Source: Paracoccus sp. (in: a-proteobacteria)
GTDB taxonomy: Bacteria > Pseudomonadota > Alphaproteobacteria > Rhodobacterales > Rhodobacteraceae
Assembly: GCF_030538655.1 (NCBI RefSeq)
Contig: NZ_JAUNTO010000009.1
Coordinates: 76,487-124,943 of the forward strand
DNA length: 48,457 nt
Reading direction: 5' to 3'
Shown here in pieces: positions 35,752-44,309 of the stretch. Position 1 is the first letter of the stretch, and every line of letters starts with the position of its first letter. The translations under genes and the position numbers were made by a program. The notes under the pieces were generated by a model. That model was not told the DNA's origin. It did not search any database and saw only the letters and a program-made list of their open reading frames with translations.

Positions 35752-36285
35752 ATGCCCCGCATGAAAGACAGCACCAGCGTCCCCCCGCCCCGCCGCAAGC
35801 GCGGGTTCGAGGTTGCGGCCAGCCTGTTGTCGCGGCAGGTGCAGCGTGCGGTTGAGGGGCGCGGCTTTGCCGTGTCGCGCCTGCTGACCCAATGGGCCGA
35901 AATTGCGGGCGATGACCTTGCCACGCTGGCCCGGCCTGTGCGGATCACCCATGGCAAGGGCGGGTTCGGGGCGACTCTGGTCTTGCTGACCTCTGGTCCG
36001 GTTGCGCCGCTGGTGCAGATGCGGGCCGAGGAACTGCGCGCCCGCGTCAACGCCTGCTATGGTTATAACGCGGTGCAGCGCATCAGTATAACCCAGACGG
36101 CGGCGCAGGGCTTTGCCGAGGGGGCCGCCCCCTTTGCCCATGCGCCGCCCCAGCCGCGCGGGCCCGATGCAGCCACGCTGGCCCGCGCCGAAATCGTGGC
36201 GCAACAGTTTTCAGACCCGGCCCTTGCTGCGGCAATGGCACGCCTGACCCTTAATCACGCTGACAGATTGTCGCGCAAATCCTGA
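35752..36285 (+). CDS. DUF721-family protein (DciA-like)
   Basis: The 177-aa product is placed at ATG 35752, with AAGG upstream; ATGs at 35719 and 35761 are alternatives. The DUF721 core is seen in KRGFEVAASLLSRQVQRAVEGRGFAVSRLLTQWAEIAGDDLATLARP and VRITHGKGGFGATLVLLTSGPVAPLVQM. Distant relatives (DciA) load the replicative helicase in bacteria without DnaC, so a DNA-replication role is possible. The protein has no catalytic motif. dsbA follows 11 bases later on the same strand, and mutY is divergent. Confidence 0.82.
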   Translation: MPRMKDSTSVPPPRRKRGFEVAASLLSRQVQRAVEGRGFAVSRLLTQWAEIAGDDLATLARPVRITHGKGGFGATLVLLTSGPVAPLVQMRAEELRARVNACYGYNAVQRISITQTAAQGFAEGAAPFAHAPPQPRGPDAATLARAEIVAQQFSDPALAAAMARLTLNHADRLSRKS

Positions 36286-36296
36286 AAGGACATTTC

Positions 36297-36935
36297 ATGC
36301 TGATTCGTTCCACCCTGACCGCGCTTGCGCTGGTCTTTGCCGGTCCTGCCCTTGCCCAAGAGACCGCCCCGGCGACCGAACAGGCTGCCCCCGCGACCCT
36401 GCCCGACATCTATCTGGGGGCCGAGGATGCGCCGGTGACGATCTATGAATATGCCAGCTTTACCTGCGGTCATTGCGCGGCGTTCCACAACGACAACTTT
36501 CCCAGGCTGAAGGCGGAATATATCGATACCGGCAAGGTGCGCTTTGCACAGCGCGATGTCTATTTCGACGCCGTGGGCCTGTGGGCCGGGATTCTGGCGC
36601 GCTGCGGCGGCGATGACAAATATTATGCCGTGTCCGACATGCTGTTCGAAGAACAAAGAACCTGGCTGTCCAGCCAGTCGGGCGACGATATTGCCGCGAA
36701 CCTGCGCAAGATCGGCCTGAAAGCCGGTATGACCGAGGATCAGATGAACGCCTGCTGGGATGATACCGCCAAGGTCGAACAGCTTGTGGCCACCTTTCAG
36801 ACCAATGCCACCGCTGACGGTATCAATGCCACGCCGACCTTTATGATCGCGGGCGAGCAGGTGCCGAATCAGTCCTGGGACAGCCTGAAAGGCATTATCG
36901 ACGCCAAGCTGGCCGAGGCCGGGGCGGCGAATTGA
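36297..36935 (+). CDS. DsbA-family thiol:disulfide oxidoreductase
   Basis: The 212-aa product has a signal peptide (TLTALALVFAGPALAQ, to about residue 20) and so is periplasmic. The thioredoxin-type active site is CGHC in YASFTCGHCAAFH (about 57), where E. coli DsbA has CPHC. A helical insert and GINATPTFMIAGEQV (the cis-Pro strand) complete the fold. It could oxidise or isomerise disulfides in secreted proteins. AAGGA lies before the ATG. It follows the DUF721 gene and ends at a bidirectional stem-loop. Confidence 0.9.
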   Translation: MLIRSTLTALALVFAGPALAQETAPATEQAAPATLPDIYLGAEDAPVTIYEYASFTCGHCAAFHNDNFPRLKAEYIDTGKVRFAQRDVYFDAVGLWAGILARCGGDDKYYAVSDMLFEEQRTWLSSQSGDDIAANLRKIGLKAGMTEDQMNACWDDTAKVEQLVATFQTNATADGINATPTFMIAGEQVPNQSWDSLKGIIDAKLAEAGAAN

Positions 36936-36948
36936 TCATGTGATGTTT

Positions 36949-36980
36949 CGGTCAGGGCGCGACCAACCCCGCCCTGACCG
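36949..36980. terminator. Bidirectional stem-loop between dsbA and gst
   Basis: CGGTCAGGGCG at 36949-36959 pairs perfectly with CGCCCTGACCG at 36970-36980 around a 10-base loop. It sits between convergent genes. The flanking T-runs are short, so it is a moderate terminator on either strand. Confidence 0.65.
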
Positions 36981-36995
36981 TTGAACAGCCGTGGT

Positions 36996-37712
36996 TCAGG
37001 TGGGGGCCGCCGGAATCACCAGCCCACGCTGCACGGCGGGACGGGCAAGGAACCGTTCCTGCCAGCGGGCGACATGGGCGAAATCGTCCAGCCCCACCTG
37101 TTCTGCCGCGTCATAGCCCGTGCGCAGATTGCGCACCCAGGGGCCGATGGCGATGTCCGCGATGGAATAATCCCCCGCGATCCAGTCGCGTTCTGCCAGT
37201 TGCCCGTCGATTACGCCCAGAATCCGGCGGCTTTCGGCGTAATACCGCTCACGCGGGCGGGGGTCCTGGATCTCGCGGCCCTTGTAGCGGTGGAAAAAGC
37301 CAAGCTGCCCGAACATCGGCCCGACCCCGCCCATCTGGAACATCAGCCATTGCAGCACCTGATACCGCGCCGCCCCGGTGGTCGGCAGAAAGCGCTGATA
37401 TTTATCCGCCAGATAGATCAGGATCGCCCCCGATTCCCACAGCCCCATCGGCATCCCGTCCGGCCCGTCGGGATCAAGAATTGCTGGTATTTTGTTGTTC
37501 GGATTCAGGCTGAGAAACTCGGGCGTCATCTGGTCGGCGGGGTCGCCGATGCTGATGCGGTGAACGTCGTAAGGGGCGCCCAGTTCTTCCAGCATGATCG
37601 ACGCCTTGACCCCGTTCGGCGTCGGCAGCGAATAAAGCTGGATCACATCAGGCCGCCGTGGCGGCCAGCGGCGCGTGATCGGGAAGGATTCAAGCGTTGT
37701 CATATCAGACAT
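36996..37712 (-). CDS. Glutathione S-transferase, YghU/Nu-class like
   Basis: The 238-aa product starts at ATG 37712; a GTG at 37721 is an alternative. The N-terminal thioredoxin-like domain has IQLYSLPTPNGVKASIMLEELGAPYDVHRI and LNPNNKIPAI, with the glutathione-site WESGAILIYLADKY at about 90-104. A helical C-terminal domain follows, including QWLMFQMGGVGPMFGQLGFFHRY, typical of YghU/YfcG-type enzymes. These often have disulfide-bond reductase activity. Convergent with dsbA and divergent from mscL. Confidence 0.93.
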   Translation of the reverse strand: MSDMTTLESFPITRRWPPRRPDVIQLYSLPTPNGVKASIMLEELGAPYDVHRISIGDPADQMTPEFLSLNPNNKIPAILDPDGPDGMPMGLWESGAILIYLADKYQRFLPTTGAARYQVLQWLMFQMGGVGPMFGQLGFFHRYKGREIQDPRPRERYYAESRRILGVIDGQLAERDWIAGDYSIADIAIGPWVRNLRTGYDAAEQVGLDDFAHVARWQERFLARPAVQRGLVIPAAPT

Positions 37713-37804
37713 GCGGTTCACTTTCTTATGTTGGCGGAATTTAACCTTTATGGTATTGGCGCGCCCGCAACGTTAGCGCGTAACAGGAATGCAGGACCAA
37801 ACTC

Positions 37805-38242
37805 ATGATTCAGGAATTTAAGGACTTCATCGCCAAGGGCAATGTCATGGACATGGCCGTTGGTATCATCATCGGTGCGGCCTTCACCGCCATCGTGACC
37901 TCGCTGGTCAGCGACCTCATCAACCCGGTCATCGGCCTGATTACCGGCGGGATTGATTTCTCGAACCTGTTCATCAACCTGACCTCGACCGACTATGCCT
38001 CGCTGAAAGCGGCGCAGGATGCGGGCGCGGCGGTGTTTGCCTATGGCTCGTTCATCACTGCCGTCATCAACTTCCTCATCATCGCCTTTGTGGTGTTCCT
38101 GCTGGTTAAGGCCGTGAACCGCATCAAGGATTCGGCGATGAAAAAGGAACAAGAGGTTCCCGGCGCCCCGGAAGGCCCGACGCAGGAAGAACTGCTGGCC
38201 CAGATCCGCGACCTGCTGGCCGACCGCGGCACCCGCGTCTGA
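37805..38242 (+). CDS. mscL: Large-conductance mechanosensitive channel MscL
   Basis: MscL opens under membrane tension and protects the cell from osmotic downshock. The 145-aa protein begins [35 protein letters not shown], covering the amphipathic helix and TM1. A periplasmic loop (about 45-78), TM2 (about 80-102) and a C-terminal helix follow. All are standard. The gene ends at a strong terminator and is monocistronic as far as can be seen. Confidence 0.97.
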   Translation: MIQEFKDFIAKGNVMDMAVGIIIGAAFTAIVTSLVSDLINPVIGLITGGIDFSNLFINLTSTDYASLKAAQDAGAAVFAYGSFITAVINFLIIAFVVFLLVKAVNRIKDSAMKKEQEVPGAPEGPTQEELLAQIRDLLADRGTRV

Positions 38243-38263
38243 TTTTCGGACTGGCTTTTATGG

Positions 38264-38298
38264 AAAGGGCGCACCCCGCTGCGGGTGCGCCCTTTTTC
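38264..38298 (+). terminator. Rho-independent terminator of mscL
   Basis: A perfect 13-bp stem pairs AAAGGGCGCACCC (38264-38276) with GGGTGCGCCCTTT (38283-38295), with loop CGCTGC and a T-run at 38293-38297. Confidence 0.92.
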
Positions 38299-38366
38299 AT
38301 GCGGATCGCCCCAAGCGGCGCGGGCTGTTTTCTGTTTGCCCAAATACGCAAAGAAAGCGGCGCGGA

Positions 38367-39485
38367 TCACCCGGCCAGAATGTCGTCCGGCCTCACCGCC
38401 GCGATCCCAAGCGCCACGCCCACCGGGGGCGAGGTCAGCCGCCCGTCATATGTGGACAGTCCGGCGCGCAGATGCGGGTCATCGCGCAGCGCCCGCTGCC
38501 AGCCCTTATCCGCCAGAGCCAGCACAAAGGGCAGCGTCATATTCCCCAATGCCAAAGTCGAGGTGCGCGCCACCGCACCGGGCATATTGGCAACGCAGTA
38601 ATGGATGATGCCGTCCACCTCGTAGATCGGATCTTGATGTGTGGTCGGGCGCGAGGTTTCAAAGCAGCCGCCCTGATCTATCGCCACATCCACCAGCACC
38701 GCGCCCGGCTGCATCAGGCCAAGCTGCGCCCGGCTGATCAGTTTCGGTGCCGCCGCGCCGGGGATCAGCACCGCGCCGATGACCATATCGGCGGTCGGCA
38801 GCAGGTCGGCCACTGCGGCGACGGATGAATATTGAGTGGTCAGCTTGCCCATGAACACATCGTCCAGATAGGACAGGCGCGGCACTGACCGATCCAGCAC
38901 GGTGACATTCGCGCCCATGCCCACGGCTACCCGTGCCGCTGCCGTGCCAACGACTCCGCCGCCGATGATAACCACCCGCGCGGGCCGCACCCCCGGCACA
39001 CCGCCCAGCAAAACCCCGCGCCCGCCATTGGCCTTTTGCAGCGCCCAGGCACCCACCTGAGGCGCCAGCCGCCCCGCCACCTCGGACATGGGCGCCAGCA
39101 AGGGCAGGCCGCCGCGCGCGTCGGTCACGGTTTCATAGGCAATGGCGGTGACGCCTGATTCCAGCAGATCGCGGGTTTGATCGGGATCGGGCGCAAGGTG
39201 CAGATAGGTAAACAGCACTTGTCCGCGCCGCAGCATGGCGCGTTCGGCGGGTTGTGGTTCCTTGACCTTGACGATCAGATCGGCCCCATTAAACACCGCC
39301 GCTGCATCGGGGGCGATCTGCGCGCCCACTGTGCGATAGGCAGTATCGTCAAAGCCCGCCCCCAGACCCGCGCCCGTTTCGATCAGCACCTGATGGCCGT
39401 GGGCCACAGCCTCGGCCGCGGCGGCGGGGGTCAGGCCAACGCGGAATTCCTGCGGCTTGATTTCCTTGGGGCATCCAATCTTCAT
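38367..39485 (-). CDS. ald: Alanine dehydrogenase
   Basis: Ald interconverts L-alanine and pyruvate plus ammonia with NAD. The start is at ATG 39485 ([20 protein letters not shown]), giving 372 aa, the usual length. The in-frame extension to 39623 would overlap the Lrp promoter region. Features are the N-terminal [12 protein letters not shown] substrate-domain start, [28 protein letters not shown] (NAD site) and [20 protein letters not shown]. It is divergent from an Lrp/AsnC regulator, the usual arrangement for ald control by alanine. Confidence 0.96.
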   Translation of the reverse strand: MKIGCPKEIKPQEFRVGLTPAAAAEAVAHGHQVLIETGAGLGAGFDDTAYRTVGAQIAPDAAAVFNGADLIVKVKEPQPAERAMLRRGQVLFTYLHLAPDPDQTRDLLESGVTAIAYETVTDARGGLPLLAPMSEVAGRLAPQVGAWALQKANGGRGVLLGGVPGVRPARVVIIGGGVVGTAAARVAVGMGANVTVLDRSVPRLSYLDDVFMGKLTTQYSSVAAVADLLPTADMVIGAVLIPGAAAPKLISRAQLGLMQPGAVLVDVAIDQGGCFETSRPTTHQDPIYEVDGIIHYCVANMPGAVARTSTLALGNMTLPFVLALADKGWQRALRDDPHLRAGLSTYDGRLTSPPVGVALGIAAVRPDDILAG

Positions 39486-39594
39486 GCTGTCCTCTGCTTG
39501 GCCTTGCTGCTTGTGACATTGTATGTTGCGAGGAGCGCGGCTCAGATGCAAGATCGTTGCGCCGGGCGCATGTCCCGACCAATTCCGGGCTGCC

Positions 39595-40053
39595 ATGGAC
39601 CTTGATGCAACAGACCGCCGCATTCTGACCCTGCTTCAGCGCGAGGGACGGATCACCAATGCCGATCTGGCCGCCCGCGTGAACCTGTCGGCCAGTGCCT
39701 GTCATCGCCGGGTGGAGCGGCTGGAACAATCCGGTCTGATCCGCGGCTATGTCGCCCTGCTGGATGAACGCAAGCTGGGCCGTCCGACGCTGGTTTTCGT
39801 GGAAATCACCCTGTCGGGGCAGGCCGATGATCTGTTAGAGGCGTTCGAGCGCGCCGTCCGCACCATCCCCGATGTGTTGGAATGTCACCTGATGGCGGGG
39901 ACAGCGGATTATCTGCTGAAAATCGTCGCGCAAGACACCGATGATTTCGCCCGTATCCACCGCCAGCACCTGACCCGCCTGCCAGGGGTGGCGCAGATGC
40001 ATTCCTCCTTTGCGCTGCGGACGGTGCAGCAAACGACGGCGCTGCCGGTTTAA
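39595..40053 (+). CDS. Lrp/AsnC-family regulator, probable ald activator
   Basis: The 152-aa product starts at ATG 39595 (MDLDATDRRILTLLQREGRITNADLAARV). An N-terminal helix-turn-helix (about 20-42, LSASACHRRVERLEQSGLI) is followed by a RAM-type ligand-binding domain (about 65-145) with GTADYLLKIVAQD, a classic Lrp signature. It is divergent from ald across a 109-base gap and probably acts on it in response to alanine, as AldR-type proteins do. Confidence 0.94.
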   Translation: MDLDATDRRILTLLQREGRITNADLAARVNLSASACHRRVERLEQSGLIRGYVALLDERKLGRPTLVFVEITLSGQADDLLEAFERAVRTIPDVLECHLMAGTADYLLKIVAQDTDDFARIHRQHLTRLPGVAQMHSSFALRTVQQTTALPV

Positions 40054-40103
40054 CGCGTGCTGTTTACCCAAATGCGCATCTTTGGGCGCAGCTGGGCAAA
40101 GGA

Positions 40104-40132
40104 AAACCCCCGCAGCCGGGGCGCGGGGGTTT
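40104..40132 (-). terminator. Terminator of rpsU
   Basis: AAACCCCCGC at 40104-40113 pairs with GCGGGGGTTT at 40123-40132. Read on the minus strand it ends in GGGGGTTTTCC, downstream of rpsU, and may also serve the convergent lrp gene. Confidence 0.8.
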
Positions 40133-40155
40133 CAAACCTTACAAGGTTCGTTGTC

Positions 40156-40362
40156 TTACAGCGCGCCTTCGCGCTGGGCCTTTTTACGGGCCAGCTTGCG
40201 GGCACGGCGGACGGCCTCGGCCTTTTCACGGGCTTTCTTGACCGACGGTTTCTCGAAATGCTGCCGAAGCTTCATCTCGCGGAACACGCCTTCACGCTGA
40301 AGCTTTTTCTTCAGTGCGCGGAGCGCCTGTTCGACGTTATTATCACGAACGTTGACCTGCAT
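40156..40362 (-). CDS. rpsU: 30S ribosomal protein S21
   Basis: S21 is a small, highly basic ribosomal protein involved in initiation. The 68-aa product reads [20 protein letters not shown], then [21 protein letters not shown], followed by a Lys/Arg-rich tail. This matches the alphaproteobacterial form. It is transcribed alone with a terminator just downstream and is divergent from coq9. Confidence 0.98.
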   Translation of the reverse strand: MQVNVRDNNVEQALRALKKKLQREGVFREMKLRQHFEKPSVKKAREKAEAVRRARKLARKKAQREGAL

Positions 40363-40459
40363 GTGGTTGTCACCACCTTCCTAGGTTAGAGTTGCAAAGA
40401 TTGCAGGAACCGTTCTTCTATCAGCAACGCGCCCGCCTGTCCAGTGACCGAGGAAAGCC

Positions 40460-41122
40460 ATGACCCAGACCGATGCCCTGATCGACGCCGCCCTGATCCA
40501 CGTCCCGTTCGAAGGGATGAACGACCGCGCTCTGACCGCCGGGGCGCGCGATCTGGGGATCGCGCCGAACCTGGCGCGGGTGCTGGTGCCGATGGGCGGG
40601 GCCGGGCTGGCGGCCAGCCTGCATCGGCGTGGCGATGCGGCGCTGGCGCGCTGGCTGACTGACACCCCGCCGCAGGGCCGGTTCCGCGACAAGGTGGCGG
40701 CGGCTGTCTGGCACCGGCTGGAGCTGGCCGACCGTGAACTGGTGCGGGCTGCCTCGGCCACGCTGGCGCTGCCGCAGAATGCGCCGCTGGCAGCGCGACT
40801 GATGTGGGAAACGGCGGATACGATCTGGACCGGGCTTGGCGACACCTCGGACGATGTGAACTGGTATTCGAAACGCGCGATTCTGGCCAGTGTTCATGGT
40901 GCTGCGGCTCTGTATTGGCTGGGCGATGACAGCGAGAGCGGGCGCGACACCCGCGACTTTATCGACCGGCGGATCGACGGGGTGATGCGGTTCGAAAAGG
41001 TCAAGGCGGCGGCGCGCAAGGTGCCCGGCGTCGCAATGCTGGCCGATCTGGCGACGGGCTGGGTCCGCGCCCCTCAGGGTGCCGCCGACCTGCCGGGCCG
41101 CGCACAAGGGGGCGAGGCATGA
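40460..41122 (+). CDS. COQ9-family ubiquinone biosynthesis protein
   Basis: COQ9 proteins are lipid-binding partners in ubiquinone synthesis, working with the COQ7-type hydroxylase. The 220-aa product has a TetR-like N-terminal helix set (ALIHVPFEGMNDRALTAGARDLGI) and the COQ9 core: FRDKVAAAVWHRLELAD, then LMWETADTIWTGLGDTSDDVNWYSKRAILASVHGAAALYWLGDDS. This is diagnostic. The start is supported by GAGGAAAG. It overlaps the next gene by 4 bases. Confidence 0.94.
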   Translation: MTQTDALIDAALIHVPFEGMNDRALTAGARDLGIAPNLARVLVPMGGAGLAASLHRRGDAALARWLTDTPPQGRFRDKVAAAVWHRLELADRELVRAASATLALPQNAPLAARLMWETADTIWTGLGDTSDDVNWYSKRAILASVHGAAALYWLGDDSESGRDTRDFIDRRIDGVMRFEKVKAAARKVPGVAMLADLATGWVRAPQGAADLPGRAQGGEA

Positions 41123-42114
41123 GCATGATCCCCGACGCCATGAATGCCATCGAAATCGCCGAACCCGGCGGCCCCGAGGTTTTGTGCCCCGTCCGCCGCC
41201 CGGTTCCGGTGCCGGCCAATGACCAGATCCTGATCCGCATCGCTTATGCCGGGGTGAACCGCCCCGATGTGCTGCAACGGCAGGGCGCCTATCGCGCCCC
41301 GCCCGGCGCATCCGACCTGCCGGGGCTGGAGGCGTCGGGCGAGGTTGTCGGCCTTGGCGCGGGCGTGACCCGCTGGCGCAAGGGGGACCGGGTGACGGCG
41401 CTGCTGCCCGGCGGCGGTTATGCCGAATATGCGGTCTGCCATCAGGATCATGCGCTGCCGATTCCCGACGGCATGTCGTTGCAACAGGCGGCCTGCCTGC
41501 CCGAAACCGCCTTCACCGTTTGGTCCACCGTGGTCATGCGCGGCGGGTTGAAGGCGGGCGAGAGGTTCCTTGTCCATGGCGGATCATCGGGCATCGGCAC
41601 CATGGCGATTCAGGTCGCCCGCAGCCTTGGCGCGCGGGTCTTCGCCACCGCCGGGTCGCCCGAAAAATGTGCGGCCTGCGCCGAACTGGGGGCCATCGCG
41701 ATCAATTACCGCGATCAGGATTTTGTCGCCGTGCTGACCGAACAGGGCGGGGCGGATCTGATCCTCGATATGGTCGGTGGCAGCTATATACCGCGCAATA
41801 TCAAGGCGCTGGCTGATGACGGGCGGCTGGTCTTCATCGCCTTTCTGGACGGGCCAAAGGCCGATCTGAACTTTGCCCAGATCATGCTGCGCCGCCTGAC
41901 CGTGACCGGCGCGACGCTGCGCCCGCAATCCGATCTGGCCAAAGCCGCTATCGCCGCAGACCTGCGCAACCATCTGTGGCCACGCGTGGAATCCGGTGCC
42001 GTGCGGGTGCTGATCGACAGCGAATTCCCCCTGTCCGATGCCGAACAGGCGCACCGCCGGATGGAGAGCGGCGATCACATTGGCAAGATCGTTCTGCGCG
42101 TCGCGAGCGGTTGA
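41119..42114 (+). CDS. NAD(P)H-quinone oxidoreductase, zinc-independent MDR type
   Basis: The 331-aa product belongs to the quinone oxidoreductase (PIG3/QOR) branch of medium-chain dehydrogenases. NRPDVLQRQGAYRAPPGASDLPGLEASGEVVGLG is the signature near residue 50. VHGGSSGIGTMAIQVARSLGARVFATAGSPEKC is the NADPH-binding loop. No zinc-binding cysteines are present. It overlaps coq9 at ATGA 41119-41122, so the two quinone-related genes are coupled. The sequence after the stop is an IS remnant. Confidence 0.93.
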   Translation: MSMIPDAMNAIEIAEPGGPEVLCPVRRPVPVPANDQILIRIAYAGVNRPDVLQRQGAYRAPPGASDLPGLEASGEVVGLGAGVTRWRKGDRVTALLPGGGYAEYAVCHQDHALPIPDGMSLQQAACLPETAFTVWSTVVMRGGLKAGERFLVHGGSSGIGTMAIQVARSLGARVFATAGSPEKCAACAELGAIAINYRDQDFVAVLTEQGGADLILDMVGGSYIPRNIKALADDGRLVFIAFLDGPKADLNFAQIMLRRLTVTGATLRPQSDLAKAAIAADLRNHLWPRVESGAVRVLIDSEFPLSDAEQAHRRMESGDHIGKIVLRVASG

Positions 42115-42149
42115 GCCTGGCGAAGCATGCCTTGTGCTAGGCCCAGAAC

Positions 42150-42524
42150 TCACAGCCAATAGATAACGGTTGTTGCGAGCGCGATGGCGGAGAGAAAGAC
42201 CTTCGGGCAGCGGTCGTAGCGGATCGCTACACGCCTCCAATCCTTGAGCCGTCCGAACATGATCTTGATGCGGTTGCCCCGCTTGTAGCGGCGCTTGTCG
42301 TATTCCATGGTCTTCTTGTGCTGTTTCCGACCGGGAATGCAGGCACGTATCCCTTTGTCTTGCAACGCTTCCCGGAGCCAGTCAGCGTCATAACCCCGGC
42401 CCCCGAACAGCCGGTTTACCTTCAGCAGGCTGGACAGGAGTGCCCGCGCACCGATGTCGTCGCTGACCTGTCCGGCGGTAACGAACAGGTCGAGCGGTCT
42501 GCCTTGGCTGTCACAGATGTCATC
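42150..42524 (-). mobile_element. IS5-family transposase remnant, C-terminal part, catalytic residues lost
   Basis: The minus-strand frame is open from 42524 to a stop at 42150 and encodes about 124 residues. They match the C-terminal half of an IS5-family (IS427-like) transposase: CDSQGRPLDLFVTAGQ, then YDADWLREALQDKGIRACIPGRK and the ending LKDWRRVAIRYDRCPKVFL. A stop lies at 42525-42527. The Asp expected in the GDRGYD motif is Gly (FGGRGYD), and the DDE Glu of NRIE is Lys (NRIKIMF). N-terminal half and inverted repeats were not found. It is an inactive fragment. Confidence 0.8.
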
Positions 42525-42532
42525 TCACAGCA

Positions 42533-42712
42533 CTTGGGCGGGCGCAAAAGCCCCGCATTGATGTCGACGTTTATGTCTCGCGACATCTCGTCGAGAGTTT
42601 ATTCCGCAAGATCAGAGGTTAAATCGTATCGGCATGCGCGCCAGCAAAGCCGACCGCATCTTTAAGAGCATGATTTGCCTCGCCGCAGCCATCATAAACT
42701 CAAAATGCCCCC
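42533..42712 (+). mobile_element. Second IS5-type transposase remnant, opposite strand, frameshifted
   Basis: On the plus strand, one frame (42533-42622) reads VDVYVSRHLVESLFRKIRG and then hits a stop. The next frame (from 42619) continues NRIGMRASKADRIFKSMICL and then AAAIINSK. Joined, they match the C-terminal region of another IS5 subgroup, where relatives read RHLVExxFxKLKxFNRIAMRAxKTDxSFxAMIxLAAAxINSR. One frameshift near 42615-42622 separates the parts. It abuts the minus-strand remnant, so insertions have accumulated here. It is too short to name the element. Confidence 0.6.
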
Positions 42713-42886
42713 CCGCGCAGGCTTCAGGGTCCGCGGCGGGTTGTGGGGCGCGCATGCATTATAAATCCTGCGCAAACAGGAACAGACCTCTGCCAAAGCT
42801 GGCAACCGGCTTTGTCGTCCCCTGCAACCACACCCGTTCCAAGACGCAGATCACTCAGATCGCCGCCGCCCGTTGCGGAACAGAAC
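42713..42886. other. Intergenic stretch next to IS remnants, nothing recognised
   Basis: No gene, RNA or clear terminator was seen between the transposase remnants and the stop of the MocR-type gene. The plus-strand frame from the second remnant stays open here but no longer resembles a transposase. Confidence 0.5.
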
Positions 42887-44260
42887 CTAAACCACCGCCC
42901 GCATGACGGCAGGGTGCTTTACAAGGCCTGCGAGTTGTTCGAGGCCGTCTTGCAATTCGTCGCGGTCGGGGACGACGCCAAGCGAGATGCGCACCGCCTG
43001 TTCGGGCGCGGGGGCGGTGGCGAAGGCGCTTGCGGGCAGGATGGATACTCCGGCGCGGTCGGCGTGATCGGCGAAGTCGCGCGCCTGCCAATGCGCGGGC
43101 AGATGCAGCCACAGATGCGAGCCATGCGGATCGGCGGCCATGTCGGTGCCGCGCAGGATGCGGGCGGCGATCTGCTGGCGGGCGATGTTTTCGGCGCGGA
43201 TCGCGCGCGTGATCCGCGCCAGCGTGCCATCACTGATCCAGCGGCTGGCCAGCCCCGCCATCAGGGGGGGCGGCATCAGCAGGGTGGCGCGCAGCACCTC
43301 GGCCAGATGCAGCGCGGCTTGGGTATCCGGGGCGGCGACATAGGCGATGCGTAGCGCGGGCGTGGCGCATTTCGACAGCGTGGCGATATGCCAGGTGATG
43401 TCCGGGGCTATGGCCGCCAGCGCGAGGGGGGGATCGGGCAGAAGGGGCGAATAGGGGTCATCCTCGATCAGCGCGACGCCGTATTTCCGCGCGATCCCGG
43501 CGATGGCGTCGCGGCGATCGGGCGGCAGGGTCGCGGTGGTCGGATTGTCGATCGCGGGCGTCACGAACAGCGCGCGCGGCGCGGCGGTCTGGCAGATATG
43601 TTCAAAGGATGCCGGGATCAGCCCGGCCTCGTCCATATGAACCGGGGCCAGCACCAGCCCTTGCTGAGCCACGACCGATTTCAGCCCCGGATAGGTCATT
43701 GCGCCTGCCGCCATCACATCGCCCCGGCGCATCAGCAGGGCCGAGATCGCGAACAGCGCCCCTTGCGCGCCCGCCGCCACCAGAACCCGGTCGGGCGTCA
43801 GGCCGGGCAGGCGCGGCGCAAGCCAGCGGCATCCGGCGGCGCGATCCTCGGTGGTGCCGGCGCTTGGCTGGTAATGCAGCAATGTCAGCCCCTGCGGCCC
43901 TGACAGGGCCTGCGTCATGCCCTGCGCGATCAGCTTGCGGAAATCCACGTCAGCCGGTTGCGGCGGAATATTCATGCTGAAATCAATCGGCGACGGGCCG
44001 GGGGCCACCGGCGCATCGGGGTCGCGCACAAAGGTGCCGCGTCCGATCTGCGCCGTAATCAGCCCGCGCCGATGCGCCTCGTTAAAGGCGCGGGTGACGG
44101 TGGTCAGATCGACGCCCAAAGCCTCGGCCACGCGGCGCTGCGTGGGCAGACGATCCCCCGGCGCGATCAGGCGGCGGCGGATGTCGGCCTCCAGCGCATC
44201 GACGATGCCCAGATATTTCAGGCGCGCGGTTTCAACCAGCCGTGGCTGCCACATGGTCAC
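42887..44260 (-). CDS. MocR-type regulator: GntR DNA-binding plus PLP aminotransferase domain
   Basis: The 457-aa protein has an N-terminal GntR winged helix (about 15-75: [41 protein letters not shown]). A fold-type I aminotransferase-like domain follows. PLP contacts are seen in [11 protein letters not shown] and [10 protein letters not shown], and the lysine in [16 protein letters not shown]. MocR proteins sense vitamin B6 compounds or amino compounds and regulate neighbouring genes. It lies 49 bases downstream of the alcohol dehydrogenase on the same strand. It probably belongs to that operon, though a MocR regulator at the operon end is less usual than a divergent one. Confidence 0.92.
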   Translation of the reverse strand: MTMWQPRLVETARLKYLGIVDALEADIRRRLIAPGDRLPTQRRVAEALGVDLTTVTRAFNEAHRRGLITAQIGRGTFVRDPDAPVAPGPSPIDFSMNIPPQPADVDFRKLIAQGMTQALSGPQGLTLLHYQPSAGTTEDRAAGCRWLAPRLPGLTPDRVLVAAGAQGALFAISALLMRRGDVMAAGAMTYPGLKSVVAQQGLVLAPVHMDEAGLIPASFEHICQTAAPRALFVTPAIDNPTTATLPPDRRDAIAGIARKYGVALIEDDPYSPLLPDPPLALAAIAPDITWHIATLSKCATPALRIAYVAAPDTQAALHLAEVLRATLLMPPPLMAGLASRWISDGTLARITRAIRAENIARQQIAARILRGTDMAADPHGSHLWLHLPAHWQARDFADHADRAGVSILPASAFATAPAPEQAVRISLGVVPDRDELQDGLEQLAGLVKHPAVMRAVV

Positions 44261-44309
44261 TTTCCTTTATGTCGGCGCGGGGCCGGATAACCCGACCCGC
44301 GCGGCCCTG

